Shown: piece after piece, positions 27,479 to 35,955 of the stretch | Position numbering within the stretch: position 1 is the stretch's first letter | How the letters are laid out: each line of letters begins with the position of its first letter | Assembly (NCBI RefSeq): GCF_014635665.1 | Contig: NZ_BMDG01000009.1 | Span: 153,101-217,100, forward strand | Length of the DNA stretch: 64,000 nucleotides | Direction of reading: 5' to 3' | Source of the DNA: Isoptericola cucumis | GTDB taxonomy: Bacteria > Actinomycetota > Actinomycetes > Actinomycetales > Cellulomonadaceae | The notes under the pieces: generated by a model | The model's input: only the letters and a program-made list of their open reading frames with translations | Told to the model about the DNA's origin: nothing | Databases searched by the model: none | Made by a program: the position numbers and the translations under genes

Positions 27479-28332
27479 AGGAGGCCGAGCAGGTAGTCGC
27501 CGTAGCCGGACTTGACCAGCCGCTCGGCGCGCACGCGCAGCTCGTCGTCGGTGAGGAAGCCGCGACGCCACGCCACCTCTTCCGGCGAGCCGATCTTCAT
27601 CCCCTGCCGGCGCTCGACCGTGCGCACGTAGTCGCTCGCCTCCAGCAGCGAGTCGAAGGTGCCGGTGTCGAGCCAGGCGGTGCCGCGCGGCAGCACCTCG
27701 ACCTGCAGGGTGCCGCGGCGCAGGTACTCGCGGTTGACGTCGGTGATCTCGTACTCGCCGCGCGCGGAGGGGGCGAGGTTCTTCGCGATCTCGACGACCT
27801 CGTTGTCGTAGAAGTACAGGCCGGGCACGGCGTACTTCGACTTCGGGGCGGCGGGCTTCTCCTCCAGGGAGAGCGCCTTGCCGGCGTCGTCGAACTCGAC
27901 GACGCCGTAGGCGGTGGGGTCGGCGACGCGGTAGGCGAAGACGGCACCGCCGGAGATGTCGTGGAACCGCGTGAGCTGGGAGCCGAGGCCGGGGCCGTAG
28001 AAGATGTTGTCGCCGAGGACGAGCGCCGCCGGGTCGGACCCGATGAACTCCTCACCGAGCACGAACGCCTGCGCGAGCCCGTTCGGCTGCTCCTGCACGG
28101 TGTAGGTGATCGACACGCCGAACTGCGAGCCGTCGCCCAGCAGGCGGCGGAACTGCTCGGCGTCGTGCGGGGTGGTGATGACGAGGATGTCCCGGATTCC
28201 CGCCAGGATGAGCGTCGACAGCGGGTAGTAGATCATCGGCTTGTCGTACACCGGGACGAGCTGCTTGCTCACGCCCAGGGTGATCGGGTGCAACCGGGTG
28301 CCGGACCCGCCGGCCAGGATGATTCCGCGCAT
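27472..28332 (-). CDS. rmlA: Glucose-1-phosphate thymidylyltransferase
   Basis: RmlA makes dTDP-glucose from dTTP and glucose-1-phosphate, the first step of dTDP-L-rhamnose synthesis. This 286-residue protein has the signature [20 protein letters not shown], the [11 protein letters not shown] block, [11 protein letters not shown] with the metal-binding Asp, and [20 protein letters not shown]. Length is that of the short housekeeping RmlA type. It is the fourth rml gene, convergent with the methyltransferases. A CACAAT hexamer lies 8 nt upstream of its ATG. Confidence 0.97.
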   Translation of the reverse strand: MRGIILAGGSGTRLHPITLGVSKQLVPVYDKPMIYYPLSTLILAGIRDILVITTPHDAEQFRRLLGDGSQFGVSITYTVQEQPNGLAQAFVLGEEFIGSDPAALVLGDNIFYGPGLGSQLTRFHDISGGAVFAYRVADPTAYGVVEFDDAGKALSLEEKPAAPKSKYAVPGLYFYDNEVVEIAKNLAPSARGEYEITDVNREYLRRGTLQVEVLPRGTAWLDTGTFDSLLEASDYVRTVERRQGMKIGSPEEVAWRRGFLTDDELRVRAERLVKSGYGDYLLGLLD

Positions 28333-28362
28333 GGCAGCCCATTGTGCCCGACGGGCGCGGCC

Positions 28363-29127
28363 TCAGAGCTCGCCGGCGGTGATCCGCTCGGTCTCGCGCA
28401 GGCGGGCGAGCCGGGCGGGGTCCGCGCGCAGCTCGGCGGCGGTGGCCCCGGACGTGAGCACGACCGACCCGTTGCTCGCCCACAGGGCGAGCAGGTCGCG
28501 CAGGACGGCCCCCGCGGGGCGGTCGCCCGCCACGAGCACGCGCCCGCCCGCCGCCGTCGCCGCGTCCGCCCCGGCCACGAGGTCGGCGAACGTCACCGGG
28601 TCGGTGCCCAGGGCCTCGAGCGCGACCCGGGCCGGCTCGGCGTCGGGCGCCCAGGACACGGCGTCGCCGTAGGTCATCACGGCGCCGGCGGCATCGACGG
28701 CACCGGGCGGCAGGTCGCCGTCGAACCGGCGGGCCAGCGCCGGCAGCGCGACGGCGACGAGGTCGGTGCCCGCGCGGTGGGCGTCGGCCCACGCCTCGGG
28801 CCGCCAGGTGACGACGACGTCGGGGCGCGCGACCTGCGAGATCTCGCCCGGCACCACGACCGTGGCACCGCACCGCCAGGCGGCGAGGGCCCACGTCGCG
28901 GCCCGCCAGTGCACGGGCAGGTCGACGACGACCACCGACCCGGGCGCGGCGTCCATCTCCTCGACGAGGAGGTTGACGGTCTTGCTCACCCAGTTCACGA
29001 GGACGGCGCCGGACAGCTCGACACGCTCACCGCCGTCGCCGTACCAGGTGAGTCGCGGGCGGCCCGGGTCGGTGACGACCAGGTCGAGCACGCCGGGCAG
29101 GTCGCGGGCGGGGATGGCAGGGTTCAC
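28363..29127 (-). CDS. TIGR03089 family protein
   Basis: This is an actinobacterial family resembling the N-terminal part of acyl-CoA synthetases (AMP-binding fold) but short and lacking the usual C-terminal domain. The 254 residues include DRPRLTWYGDGGERVELSG-like strands, VVVDLPVHWRAATWALAAWR and a VVLTSGATAAELRADPARLA tail. No complete AMP-binding signature is visible, so catalytic activity is uncertain. The GTG at 29127 is preferred over the one at 29136, because TAGGGT lies 7 nt upstream of the former and overlaps the latter. It is divergent from whiB2. Confidence 0.8.
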   Translation of the reverse strand: MNPAIPARDLPGVLDLVVTDPGRPRLTWYGDGGERVELSGAVLVNWVSKTVNLLVEEMDAAPGSVVVVDLPVHWRAATWALAAWRCGATVVVPGEISQVARPDVVVTWRPEAWADAHRAGTDLVAVALPALARRFDGDLPPGAVDAAGAVMTYGDAVSWAPDAEPARVALEALGTDPVTFADLVAGADAATAAGGRVLVAGDRPAGAVLRDLLALWASNGSVVLTSGATAAELRADPARLARLRETERITAGEL

Positions 29128-29134
29128 GCAGGTC

Positions 29135-29140
29135 ACCCTA
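29135..29140 (-). promoter_or_regulatory. -10-like hexamer for the TIGR03089 gene
   Basis: TAGGGT on the minus strand lies 7 nt before the GTG at 29127, which supports that codon over the one at 29136. Confidence 0.4.
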
Positions 29141-29249
29141 GGCGCCGGCGGCGGACGGTGGGTCGTGGCGGGGCGGGGCAGCGTATCGGGTCAGGACGTG
29201 GACGGGTGTGAATGCCCGGTGGAGATCACGCTCTCTAGCACATTTCGAC

Positions 29250-29278
29250 TTGACGGCTCCGAAAGACACGCGTGTAAT
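29250..29278 (+). promoter_or_regulatory. Sigma-70-like promoter of whiB2
   Basis: TTGACG (29250-29255) and TGTAAT (29273-29278) are exactly 17 bp apart, the best -35/-10 pair I found in the window. It lies in an unusually AT-rich stretch (about 29,220-29,310) and would give a leader of roughly 40 nt before the ATG at 29324, which has a GGAGGGG ribosome site. Confidence 0.65.
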
Positions 29279-29323
29279 TCCAGGTATGCAGTTTCCCCAA
29301 TGAACGGCATGGAGGGGCACGCC

Positions 29324-29656
29324 ATGTGGAATTTGCTTGATGGGGACCGGGGGGTCTTCCCGTCTGACGCCGGCCAGGAGCCCGAGCGGGTAGCACCGGT
29401 GCTGCCGCTGTTCGGAGAGGTCGCCGACGACGAGTCATTGCTGGGGTGGCAGGAGCGAGCCCTGTGCGCCCAGACCGACCCGGAGGCCTTCTTCCCGGAG
29501 AAGGGCGGGTCCACCCGCGAGGCCAAGAAGGTCTGCGGTTCCTGCGAGGTCCGCGCCGAGTGCCTGGACTACGCGCTGGAGCACGACGAGCGCTTCGGCA
29601 TCTGGGGCGGGCTCTCGGAGCGGGAGCGGCGCAAGCTCAAGCGCCGCGCCGTCTGA
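29324..29656 (+). CDS. whiB2: WhiB-family Fe-S transcription regulator (WhiB2/WhmD type)
   Basis: WhiB proteins bind a [4Fe-4S] cluster and act with the primary sigma factor; WhiB2/WhmD is linked to septation and cell division. This 110-residue protein has the four cluster cysteines in the usual order (RALCAQTDP, then CGSCEVRAEC), the GIWGG turn and the basic tail ERRKLKRRAV. The ATG at 29324 is chosen because GGAGGGG lies 6-8 nt upstream; ATGs at 29300 and 29309 are less well placed. The WhiB2 assignment rests on its neighbours: the giant GT2, DUF5719, DUF3499 and manB genes accompany whiB2 across actinobacteria. Confidence 0.92.
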   Translation: MWNLLDGDRGVFPSDAGQEPERVAPVLPLFGEVADDESLLGWQERALCAQTDPEAFFPEKGGSTREAKKVCGSCEVRAECLDYALEHDERFGIWGGLSERERRKLKRRAV

Positions 29657-29671
29657 GTCGCGCCGTCTGAG
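29645..29671. repeat. 14-bp tandem duplication over the whiB2 stop codon
   Basis: CGCGCCGTCTGAG occurs at 29645-29657 and at 29659-29671. The first copy contains the whiB2 stop codon, and the second repeats it just downstream. Confidence 0.75.
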
Positions 29672-29675
29672 CCGA

Positions 29676-29690
29676 GGCCCGAGGCGGGCC
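29676..29690 (+). terminator. Hairpin after whiB2
   Basis: GGCCCG (29676-29681) and CGGGCC (29685-29690) form a 6-bp stem with an AGG loop, 20 nt after the whiB2 stop codon. It may terminate or attenuate transcription into the giant GT2 gene. Confidence 0.5.
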
Positions 29691-29739
29691 GACACGCACG
29701 GGCCGAAGATCCCACGATGCCGCGCCCGGTCGCCGCATC

Positions 29740-32700
29740 ATGGCGAGCAGGATGACTGCTCCGTACACGACCCGTCCCGGCCCGCGCGGCGAGGTCGCGC
29801 CCCAGGGCGCGGCCCCCGTGGGCGTGCCGGGAACCGCCGGTGACCCGACGGGCGCGGTGCCGCTCGTCGTCTCGGTGACCACGGTCGTCGTCACGCGCGG
29901 CCACAGCCCCTTCCTCGCCGCGACGCTCGACGCCGTCGCCGCCCAGGACCGGGCCGCGGACGACGTCGTGGTGGTCGACGTCGGCGCCGCGGAGTCGACC
30001 GCCCGCTACGACGACCTGCGGCTGGGCGGCACCCGGTTCGTGGCGGCGCCGGGCGTGCGCAGCCTCGGCGAGGCCGTGGCCCGCGCGACCGACGCGGTCG
30101 GCGTCCCCGAGGACGGCTGGCTGTGGATCCTGCACGACGACTCCGCCCCGGAGCCGGACACCCTCGCCCGGCTGCTGCGCGCGGTCGAGCACTCGAGCGC
30201 CGTCGGGATCGCCGGCTGCAAGCAGCGGCGCTGGCCCGTCGAGGCCGACGGCACCCCCTCGGCCCACGGCTCCGGCGTGCTGATCGAGGTGGGCAGCACC
30301 GTCTCCCCGCTGGGCCGGCGCATGACCGGCATCGACGACTCCGAGGTCGACCAGGGGCAGCACGACGGGCGCGAGGACGTGCTCGCCGTGGGCCTCGCCG
30401 GCGCCCTGGTGCGTGGGGGCGTCTGGTCCCAGCTGCGGGGCACGGACCCCGAGGTGGGGCCCTTCGGTGACGGGCTCGACCTGTGCCGGCGCGCCCGGCT
30501 CGCCGGGCACCGGGTGGTCGTCGTGCCCGACGCGGTGGTGCGCCACGCGCAGGCCTCGCTGCTCGGCCTGCGGACCCGGCCCGCCGGCGCGCCCGTCCGC
30601 CCCGACCCCGAGGCGTCGCGGTACGCGCGGCGCCGCAGCCAGCTCTTCCTGCGGCTCGCGTGGGCGCCGCTGCTCGCGGTGCCGGTGCTGTGGGTCGCGA
30701 TGCTCGTCTGGGCGCCGTTCGCCGCGCTGTACCGGGTCGCCCTGAAGCGCCCGGCGCACGCGCGCGACGAGCTGGTGGCCGCGGCCGTGACGGCGCTGCG
30801 GGTGCTGCCCCTGTACCGGTCGCGGCGCCGCGCGGCCCGCACGCGGCGCCTGCCGCGCCGGGTGCTCGCCCCGCTGCTCGGCACGTGGCGGCAGGTCGCG
30901 GCCGAGCGTCGCGACGCGCGGCTCGCTCGCGCGGAGGCGCAGCGCAACCGGTGGGCGCCGAGCGAGCTCGAGCGGACCGAGCTGCGCCGGCTGGCCCGCG
31001 TCCGGCGCGCGGGACTGGCGGCCGTGCTGCTCGCGGTGGTCGCCCTCGACGTCGTGCTCTTCGGGCCCTGGCAGGGGGTGCTCGCCGACGGCGGCCGGGT
31101 CGTCGGGGGCGCGCTGCTGCCCGCGCCGGGGACGCTCGGCGACGTGTGGGGGTCGGCCACGTCGGGCTGGGTGCGCGACGGGCTGGGCACCAGCGCCCCC
31201 GCCGACCCGTTCCTCGTGCCGCTCGCCGGGCTGACGGCGCTGGTCGGGGGCGGCCTGCAGACCGCCGTGAACGCCCTGGTGCTGGTCGCGCTGCCGCTCG
31301 CCGCCCTGGCGGGCTGGTTCACGGCCGGCGCGCTCACCCGCTCCGTGGGCGTGCGGGCGGTCGCCGCGCTCGTGTGGGCCGCGTCGCCGGGGTTCCTGGC
31401 CTCGCTCGCGTCGGGGCGGCTCGGGGCCACCGTCGTCCACCTCGTGCTGCCGTGGGTGCTGCTGGCCGCGCTGCGCGCCGTCGGCGTGCACGCGCGCGAC
31501 GTCGTCGACCTGCCGGAGGTGCACCGCGGGCTGCCGGACGGGGGGCGCGCCCGCGCCGCCACGCGTCGCCGCGGGTCCCTGGGCGCCGCGGGCGCCGCCG
31601 GACTGCTGCTCGCGGTCGCGGTGTGCGCCGCGCCGGTGCTGCTGCCCGTCGCCGTGGTGGTCCTGGTGCCCGCCGCGCTGCTCGCTCGCCGGGCCTGGCG
31701 CACGCTGCTCGTGGTGCTCGTGCCCGCCGTGGTGGTGCCGCTGCCGTACTGGGGGCAGGTCGTCGGGTCGTGGGCCGACGGCGGCTGGCGGCTGCTGGTC
31801 GCCGAGCCGGGGGCACCGGTCGTCGAGCAGGGCGCGCCCTCCGGCCTGGAGCTGCTGCTCGGCCTGCCGGGCGGCACGGCGTGGTTCGGCCTCGACGACG
31901 CCGACGGCGCGCTGGGGACCCTCGGCAGGGTCGGTCCCGCCGTCGTCGGCGCGCTGGTGCTGCTGCTGGCCGCCGCGGCGCTGGTGCGCCGCCGGGCGGT
32001 GCGAGGCGTGCGCCTGGCGTGGTTCGGCGCGGCCGTCGGGCTGGCGGCGGCGCTGGTCGCGGTGGCCACCGCGGTCGCCAGCGGGACCACCGCCGACGGC
32101 GAGAGCGCGCCGGTCACGGGGTGGCCGGGCGTGGGCCTGTCGGTGCTGCTGCTGGGCCTCGGCGCGGCCGCGGTCTGCGCGCTGCCGGCTCACCCTCTCG
32201 ACGGGCTGCACGCCCCTGCGTTCCCGCGCCGCCTGCGCGCGACGACGTTCGCCGCGCTCGGGGTGCTCGCGCTCGCGCTGCCCGCCGCGCAGCTCACCTC
32301 GTGGTCGCTCGAGGCGACGGCCGGCGGCGGCGGCGGCGTCGGCGAGCTGCGGGCGGAGCAGGAGCCCGTCGTGCCCGCGGTCGGCCAGCAGATGCAGGCG
32401 CCGCCGCGCGCGGCACGGGTGCTGCAGGTCGACACGGTGGTGCCGGGCGCGGAGCCGGGCTCCGAGGGCGGCGACGGCCAGCCGGCGGTCGCCGACTACG
32501 CGCTGCTGCACGCCGACGGCTCGCGCCTGGAGGACGCGTCGAGCGTGGTGCAGGCCCGCGCCGCAGGGCTGCTGCCCGGCGGGGAGCGGGACGACGTCGC
32601 CCTGCTCGACGACCTGGTCGGCGACGTCGTGACCGGGCGCGCGCCCGACGTCGCCGAGCGGCTCGCGTCGCTCGGCATCGGCGCGGTCCAGGTGCCCGCG

Positions 32701-33177
32701 GGTGGCGACCCCGAGCTCGTCACGACGCTCGACCTCGTCCCGGGCCTGTCCCGGGTCACCGAGGACGGCGTGCTCGTGTGGCGGGTCACGACCGACGGGC
32801 CGGCCCCTGGCTGGGCCACCGTGCTGCGGGCCGCGCCCGCGGACGGGTCGGCGCCGGCGGCCGCGCTGCGCACCCTGCCCGCCGACGGCGTCCGGGCGGC
32901 CGGCACCCTCGGGGGCTCGGACGACGCACGCACCCTGCGCCTGGCCGAGTCCGCCGACCCGGGGTGGCACGCCACGCTCGACGGGCGGCGGATGGCCACC
33001 GTCGAGGCGGGCGGCCTGCAGGCGTTCGAGGTCGCCCCGGGCGGCGGCCGCGTGGACGTGACCTACGAGGCGCCGCACCGCACCACGTGGCTCGTGCTCG
33101 CCGGCGGCGTGCTGCTGGTGTACGTGCTGCTGGCGCTTCCGGTCGCGCGCCGGCGAGGGGTGGGGGCGACACGATGA
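29740..33177 (+). CDS. Giant GT2 glycosyltransferase with polytopic membrane region
   Basis: This 1145-residue protein has an N-terminal GT2 domain (about 40-300: VVVTRGHSPFLAATLDAV, and the WILHDDSAPEPDTL metal site near 130). A membrane segment follows at about 310-335, a basic Arg-rich linker, and a long hydrophobic region with about ten helices between residues 425 and 860. Then comes an extracytoplasmic domain and a final helix at the C-terminus. This is the typical whiB2-linked GT2 of actinobacteria, thought to build an envelope polysaccharide; its donor is unknown. The start could be ATG 29740 or 29752; neither has a good ribosome site. The stop overlaps the DUF5719 ATG (ATGA), so the two are coupled. 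Confidence 0.88.
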   Translation: MASRMTAPYTTRPGPRGEVAPQGAAPVGVPGTAGDPTGAVPLVVSVTTVVVTRGHSPFLAATLDAVAAQDRAADDVVVVDVGAAESTARYDDLRLGGTRFVAAPGVRSLGEAVARATDAVGVPEDGWLWILHDDSAPEPDTLARLLRAVEHSSAVGIAGCKQRRWPVEADGTPSAHGSGVLIEVGSTVSPLGRRMTGIDDSEVDQGQHDGREDVLAVGLAGALVRGGVWSQLRGTDPEVGPFGDGLDLCRRARLAGHRVVVVPDAVVRHAQASLLGLRTRPAGAPVRPDPEASRYARRRSQLFLRLAWAPLLAVPVLWVAMLVWAPFAALYRVALKRPAHARDELVAAAVTALRVLPLYRSRRRAARTRRLPRRVLAPLLGTWRQVAAERRDARLARAEAQRNRWAPSELERTELRRLARVRRAGLAAVLLAVVALDVVLFGPWQGVLADGGRVVGGALLPAPGTLGDVWGSATSGWVRDGLGTSAPADPFLVPLAGLTALVGGGLQTAVNALVLVALPLAALAGWFTAGALTRSVGVRAVAALVWAASPGFLASLASGRLGATVVHLVLPWVLLAALRAVGVHARDVVDLPEVHRGLPDGGRARAATRRRGSLGAAGAAGLLLAVAVCAAPVLLPVAVVVLVPAALLARRAWRTLLVVLVPAVVVPLPYWGQVVGSWADGGWRLLVAEPGAPVVEQGAPSGLELLLGLPGGTAWFGLDDADGALGTLGRVGPAVVGALVLLLAAAALVRRRAVRGVRLAWFGAAVGLAAALVAVATAVASGTTADGESAPVTGWPGVGLSVLLLGLGAAAVCALPAHPLDGLHAPAFPRRLRATTFAALGVLALALPAAQLTSWSLEATAGGGGGVGELRAEQEPVVPAVGQQMQAPPRAARVLQVDTVVPGAEPGSEGGDGQPAVADYALLHADGSRLEDASSVVQARAAGLLPGGERDDVALLDDLVGDVVTGRAPDVAERLASLGIGAVQVPAGGDPELVTTLDLVPGLSRVTEDGVLVWRVTTDGPAPGWATVLRAAPADGSAPAAALRTLPADGVRAAGTLGGSDDARTLRLAESADPGWHATLDGRRMATVEAGGLQAFEVAPGGGRVDVTYEAPHRTTWLVLAGGVLLVYVLLALPVARRRGVGATR

Positions 33178-34937
33178 CGACGGAGCAGCCGCACGAGCCC
33201 ACGGGGCGGTCCACGGGGCGGTCGACGGATCGGCCGACAGGCCAGCACACGGACCGGCCCACGAAGGTGGCGCACCCGGTTCGCAGCGGCGCGCGGGCCC
33301 TCGTCGCGGGGGTGACCGGGATCGCGGCGGTGGCCGCCCTCGGAACGGTCGCCCTGCTGGGCGACCAGTGGGCGCAGTCGTGGACGGGGGCCGAGCAGCG
33401 GGCGGTCGCCGCCGGCACCCGCACCGTGGCGGTGGAGCCCGCCGAGGAATCCCTCGTGTGCCCGCCGCCCGTCGCCCTCCCGAAGGGGGCGGACGTCGGC
33501 GACTCGCAGTTCTCCGCGTCGCCCGTGCCGACCCGCAGCGGCATCGGCGCCCTCGTGCAGGGCGGGGCTGCCGGCGTCGAGGACGGCCCCCAGGGCCCCC
33601 GCACCACGGGGCTCGACGGCGGCGACGCGACCGCGCTGACCGGGGACCCGGCGTCCGGCGCCGGACAGCAGGCCGCCGTCGACGGCACGCGGGTGCTGCG
33701 CGCGACGCCCGTCGCGGACGAGGTGTTCGGCGCCTCCGCGTCGCTCGCGTCGGTCACGACCCAGGGCGACCTGCGCGGCCTCGCCGCGGCGTCGTGCACG
33801 TCGCCGGGCACGTCGCAGTGGCTGGTCGGTGGGCGCACCACCGTCGGCGCGACGACCACCCTGACGGTGCAGAACCCGACCGAGCGGCCGGCGACGGTCA
33901 CGCTGGACGTGTACGGGCCCAGCGGCAAGGTGGCCCTCGGCGGCGGCGGGACGTTCACGGTCGCCGCGCACGACCAGGTCACGACCCGCCTGGAGTCGGT
34001 GGCGCCGGAGCAGGACCGGCTCGCGGTGCACGTGTCGTCGACGGGAGCCCGGGTCTCGGCGTCGCTGCAGCGCCAGGCGATCGACGGCCTCGTGCCGGCC
34101 GGGGCGGACCTGGTGACGCCGGGGTCGCCGCCGCGCTCGTCGCTCGCGGTCGGCGGGGTGGTCAGCCACGGCGAGCCGCTGGACGACCCGCACGCGCCGC
34201 GGCTGCGGCTGCTCGCCCCCGGCGACGCCGACACGACCGCGCGGATCAGCGTCTACGGCCCGTCCGGCGAGGTCACCCTGCGCGGCGCGGACGAGGTCGA
34301 CCTGGAGGCGGGCGTCGTCACGGACGTGCCGCTCGGCGGGCTGCCGGAGGGCACGTACGCCGTGGTGGTCGACGCGCAGGCCCCGGTCGTGGGCGCGGCG
34401 CGGTTCGACCGGCCGGGCCAGCAGCCCGAGGACTCGGTCGTGGGCGGCACCCCGTACGACGTCGCGTGGTCCCGGGGCCAGGCCGCGCCTGCCGCGGCGG
34501 GCTCCGCGCTCGGCAGCGTCGCGCTGCCCGACGAGGCGCGGGCGCGGGTCTCGCTGGCTGGCGTGCCGCCCGAGCGCGACCCGGACCAGGAGCCCGACGG
34601 CGAGCAGGCCGTGACCGTGCGGGCGTACGACGCGGAGGGCGCCGAGCTGGGCCAGGCGGAGCTCACGGTGGCGGCCGGCGCGACGACGGGCGTCGACGTG
34701 GCCGACCTCGCCGACGGCGGCACGCCCGCGGCCGTGCGGGTGGACACGTCCGACCCCGAGGCAGACGACGACGCCGACGACGCGGCGGACGCAGGGCCGG
34801 GGGTGCTCTGGTCGGTGGTGCTCGAGGCCGACGACGGGACGGCGGAGGCGGGGACGCTCGTGGCGACCCTGGCCCCGACGCCGGCCCGCACCGCACCCGG
34901 CGACGTGGCGGTGCGGACCGTCGACGCCGCGCGCTGA
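33174..34937 (+). CDS. DUF5719 family membrane-anchored protein
   Basis: This 587-residue protein has a low-complexity N-terminus of TGRS/TDRP-type repeats, one membrane helix (about 40-62), then a large extracytoplasmic region rich in beta-strand repeats (TLTVQNPTERPATVTLDVYGP and a later ARISVYGPSGEVTL copy). I see no catalytic motif. DUF5719 proteins follow the giant GT2 in the whiB2 locus of many actinobacteria and probably act with it at the cell surface. The ATG overlaps the GT2 stop codon. The tail is acidic (EADDDADDAADAGP). Function unknown. Confidence 0.85.
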   Translation: MTTEQPHEPTGRSTGRSTDRPTGQHTDRPTKVAHPVRSGARALVAGVTGIAAVAALGTVALLGDQWAQSWTGAEQRAVAAGTRTVAVEPAEESLVCPPPVALPKGADVGDSQFSASPVPTRSGIGALVQGGAAGVEDGPQGPRTTGLDGGDATALTGDPASGAGQQAAVDGTRVLRATPVADEVFGASASLASVTTQGDLRGLAAASCTSPGTSQWLVGGRTTVGATTTLTVQNPTERPATVTLDVYGPSGKVALGGGGTFTVAAHDQVTTRLESVAPEQDRLAVHVSSTGARVSASLQRQAIDGLVPAGADLVTPGSPPRSSLAVGGVVSHGEPLDDPHAPRLRLLAPGDADTTARISVYGPSGEVTLRGADEVDLEAGVVTDVPLGGLPEGTYAVVVDAQAPVVGAARFDRPGQQPEDSVVGGTPYDVAWSRGQAAPAAAGSALGSVALPDEARARVSLAGVPPERDPDQEPDGEQAVTVRAYDAEGAELGQAELTVAAGATTGVDVADLADGGTPAAVRVDTSDPEADDDADDAADAGPGVLWSVVLEADDGTAEAGTLVATLAPTPARTAPGDVAVRTVDAAR

Positions 34938-34944
34938 GGCCGCC

Positions 34945-34974
34945 ACGCGCCAGCCTTGCGGGCTACCGGCGCGT
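34945..34974. terminator. Bidirectional hairpin between DUF5719 and zincin-like genes
   Basis: ACGCGCC (34945-34951) pairs with GGCGCGT (34968-34974), with an inner AGCC/GGCT pairing. It lies between convergent genes, and its last base is the first base of the zincin-like stop codon on the minus strand. Confidence 0.6.
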
Positions 34975-35405
34975 CATCCGCCGTCGTACCGCGGGTCGAT
35001 CTCCTCGGGGGCGCGCGCCAGCAGGTGCGCCACCTGCTCCACGACGACCTCGCGCACCAGCTCGGCGCGGTCCGCGTCGTCGAGGGCGCGCAGCTCGACG
35101 GGGCGCCGGTAGATCACCACGCGGGCCGACTGCCCGGCCTCGGGGGGAAAGCAGCGCCCCAGCGGCACGCCGTCGGTCTCCCACGGCGCCGGGTCCGAGG
35201 GCGGGACCTCCTCGACCGCGAACTCCGTGCCGGCGAGCTGCGCCGACCACCGCCGCTCGAGCAGCTCGACGACGTCGAGCACGAGGTCGTCGAAGCGCTG
35301 CGCACGGGTGCGGTAGGCGGGCGTGCCCGGCGGCAGCAGGGGGCCGCGGACGCCGCGGCCGCGGCGGTCGCGGCGTCGGACGGCGGGTGCGGGGTGCTTC
35401 TCCAC
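34974..35405 (-). CDS. Zincin-like metallopeptidase family protein, degenerate active site
   Basis: This 143-residue protein matches the small metallopeptidase family (Zincin_1/PF06262 type) found between DUF5719 and DUF3499. Recognisable blocks are RAQRFDDLVLDVVELLERRW, FAVEEVPPSDPAPW, GVPLGRCFPPE and RVVIYRRPVELR. The position where family members carry HExxHH reads VEQVAHLLA: the first His and catalytic Glu are absent and only the last His remains. Proteolysis is therefore doubtful, and the protein may be a structural descendant. The GTG at 35405 is the best start in frame. It converges on DUF5719. Confidence 0.82.
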   Translation of the reverse strand: MEKHPAPAVRRRDRRGRGVRGPLLPPGTPAYRTRAQRFDDLVLDVVELLERRWSAQLAGTEFAVEEVPPSDPAPWETDGVPLGRCFPPEAGQSARVVIYRRPVELRALDDADRAELVREVVVEQVAHLLARAPEEIDPRYDGG

Positions 35406-35483
35406 GCCCCCGAGCCTAGGCCGTCGTGCCGGGACCTGGGACGTCGGTGCGGCGAGCCTCCGCGGGAGGGCGCCTCGTCGGCG

Positions 35484-35489
35484 TATCCT
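35484..35489 (+). promoter_or_regulatory. -10-like hexamer for the DUF3499 gene
   Basis: TATCCT lies 6 nt before the GTG at 35496, consistent with a leaderless transcript. Confidence 0.45.
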
Positions 35490-35495
35490 CCCTGG

Positions 35496-35855
35496 GTGAG
35501 ATCGGTCAGGCAGTGCTCTCGGACGGCATGCACGCATGCCGCGGTCGCGACCCTCACCTACGTGTACGCAGACTCGACGGCCGTGCTGGGCCCGCTCGCG
35601 CAGCACGCCGAGCCGCACAGCTACGACCTGTGCGCCGACCACGCCGAGCGGCTCACCGCGCCCCGCGGGTGGGAGGTCGTGCGGCTCATGCCGGCGTTCG
35701 AGGAGTCCGGGCCCAGCCCCGACGACCTGTCGGCGCTCGCCGAGGCCGTCCGGGAGGCGGGCCGGGCACGGCCGGCGCCGGCAGCGGAGCCGTCGTCGGT
35801 GACCGAGACCGCGCGCCGTGGGCACCTGCGCGTGCTGCGGGCCGAGGGCGACTGA
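35496..35855 (+). CDS. DUF3499 family protein
   Basis: This 119-residue protein begins with the family signature VRQCSRTACTHAAVATLTYV and continues YADSTAVLGPLAQHAEPHSY, LCADHAERLTAPRGWEVVRL. The CxxxxC pair and the later CxxH could bind a metal ion. Function is unknown, but the family is conserved in actinobacteria next to whiB2 and manB. The GTG at 35496 fits the family N-terminus and the upstream -10 hexamer. It is the last gene of the conserved whiB2 block before the glycan island begins 100 bp downstream. Confidence 0.92.
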   Translation: MRSVRQCSRTACTHAAVATLTYVYADSTAVLGPLAQHAEPHSYDLCADHAERLTAPRGWEVVRLMPAFEESGPSPDDLSALAEAVREAGRARPAPAAEPSSVTETARRGHLRVLRAEGD

Positions 35856-35955
35856 CCCGGCCGCACGGCCCCGACGACCCGCTGACCACGTCCTGACCCC
35901 CTGGCGGACCCCTCCCGTTCAGCCGCGGTTCACCGACAGGTCCGACCATGTGGCC

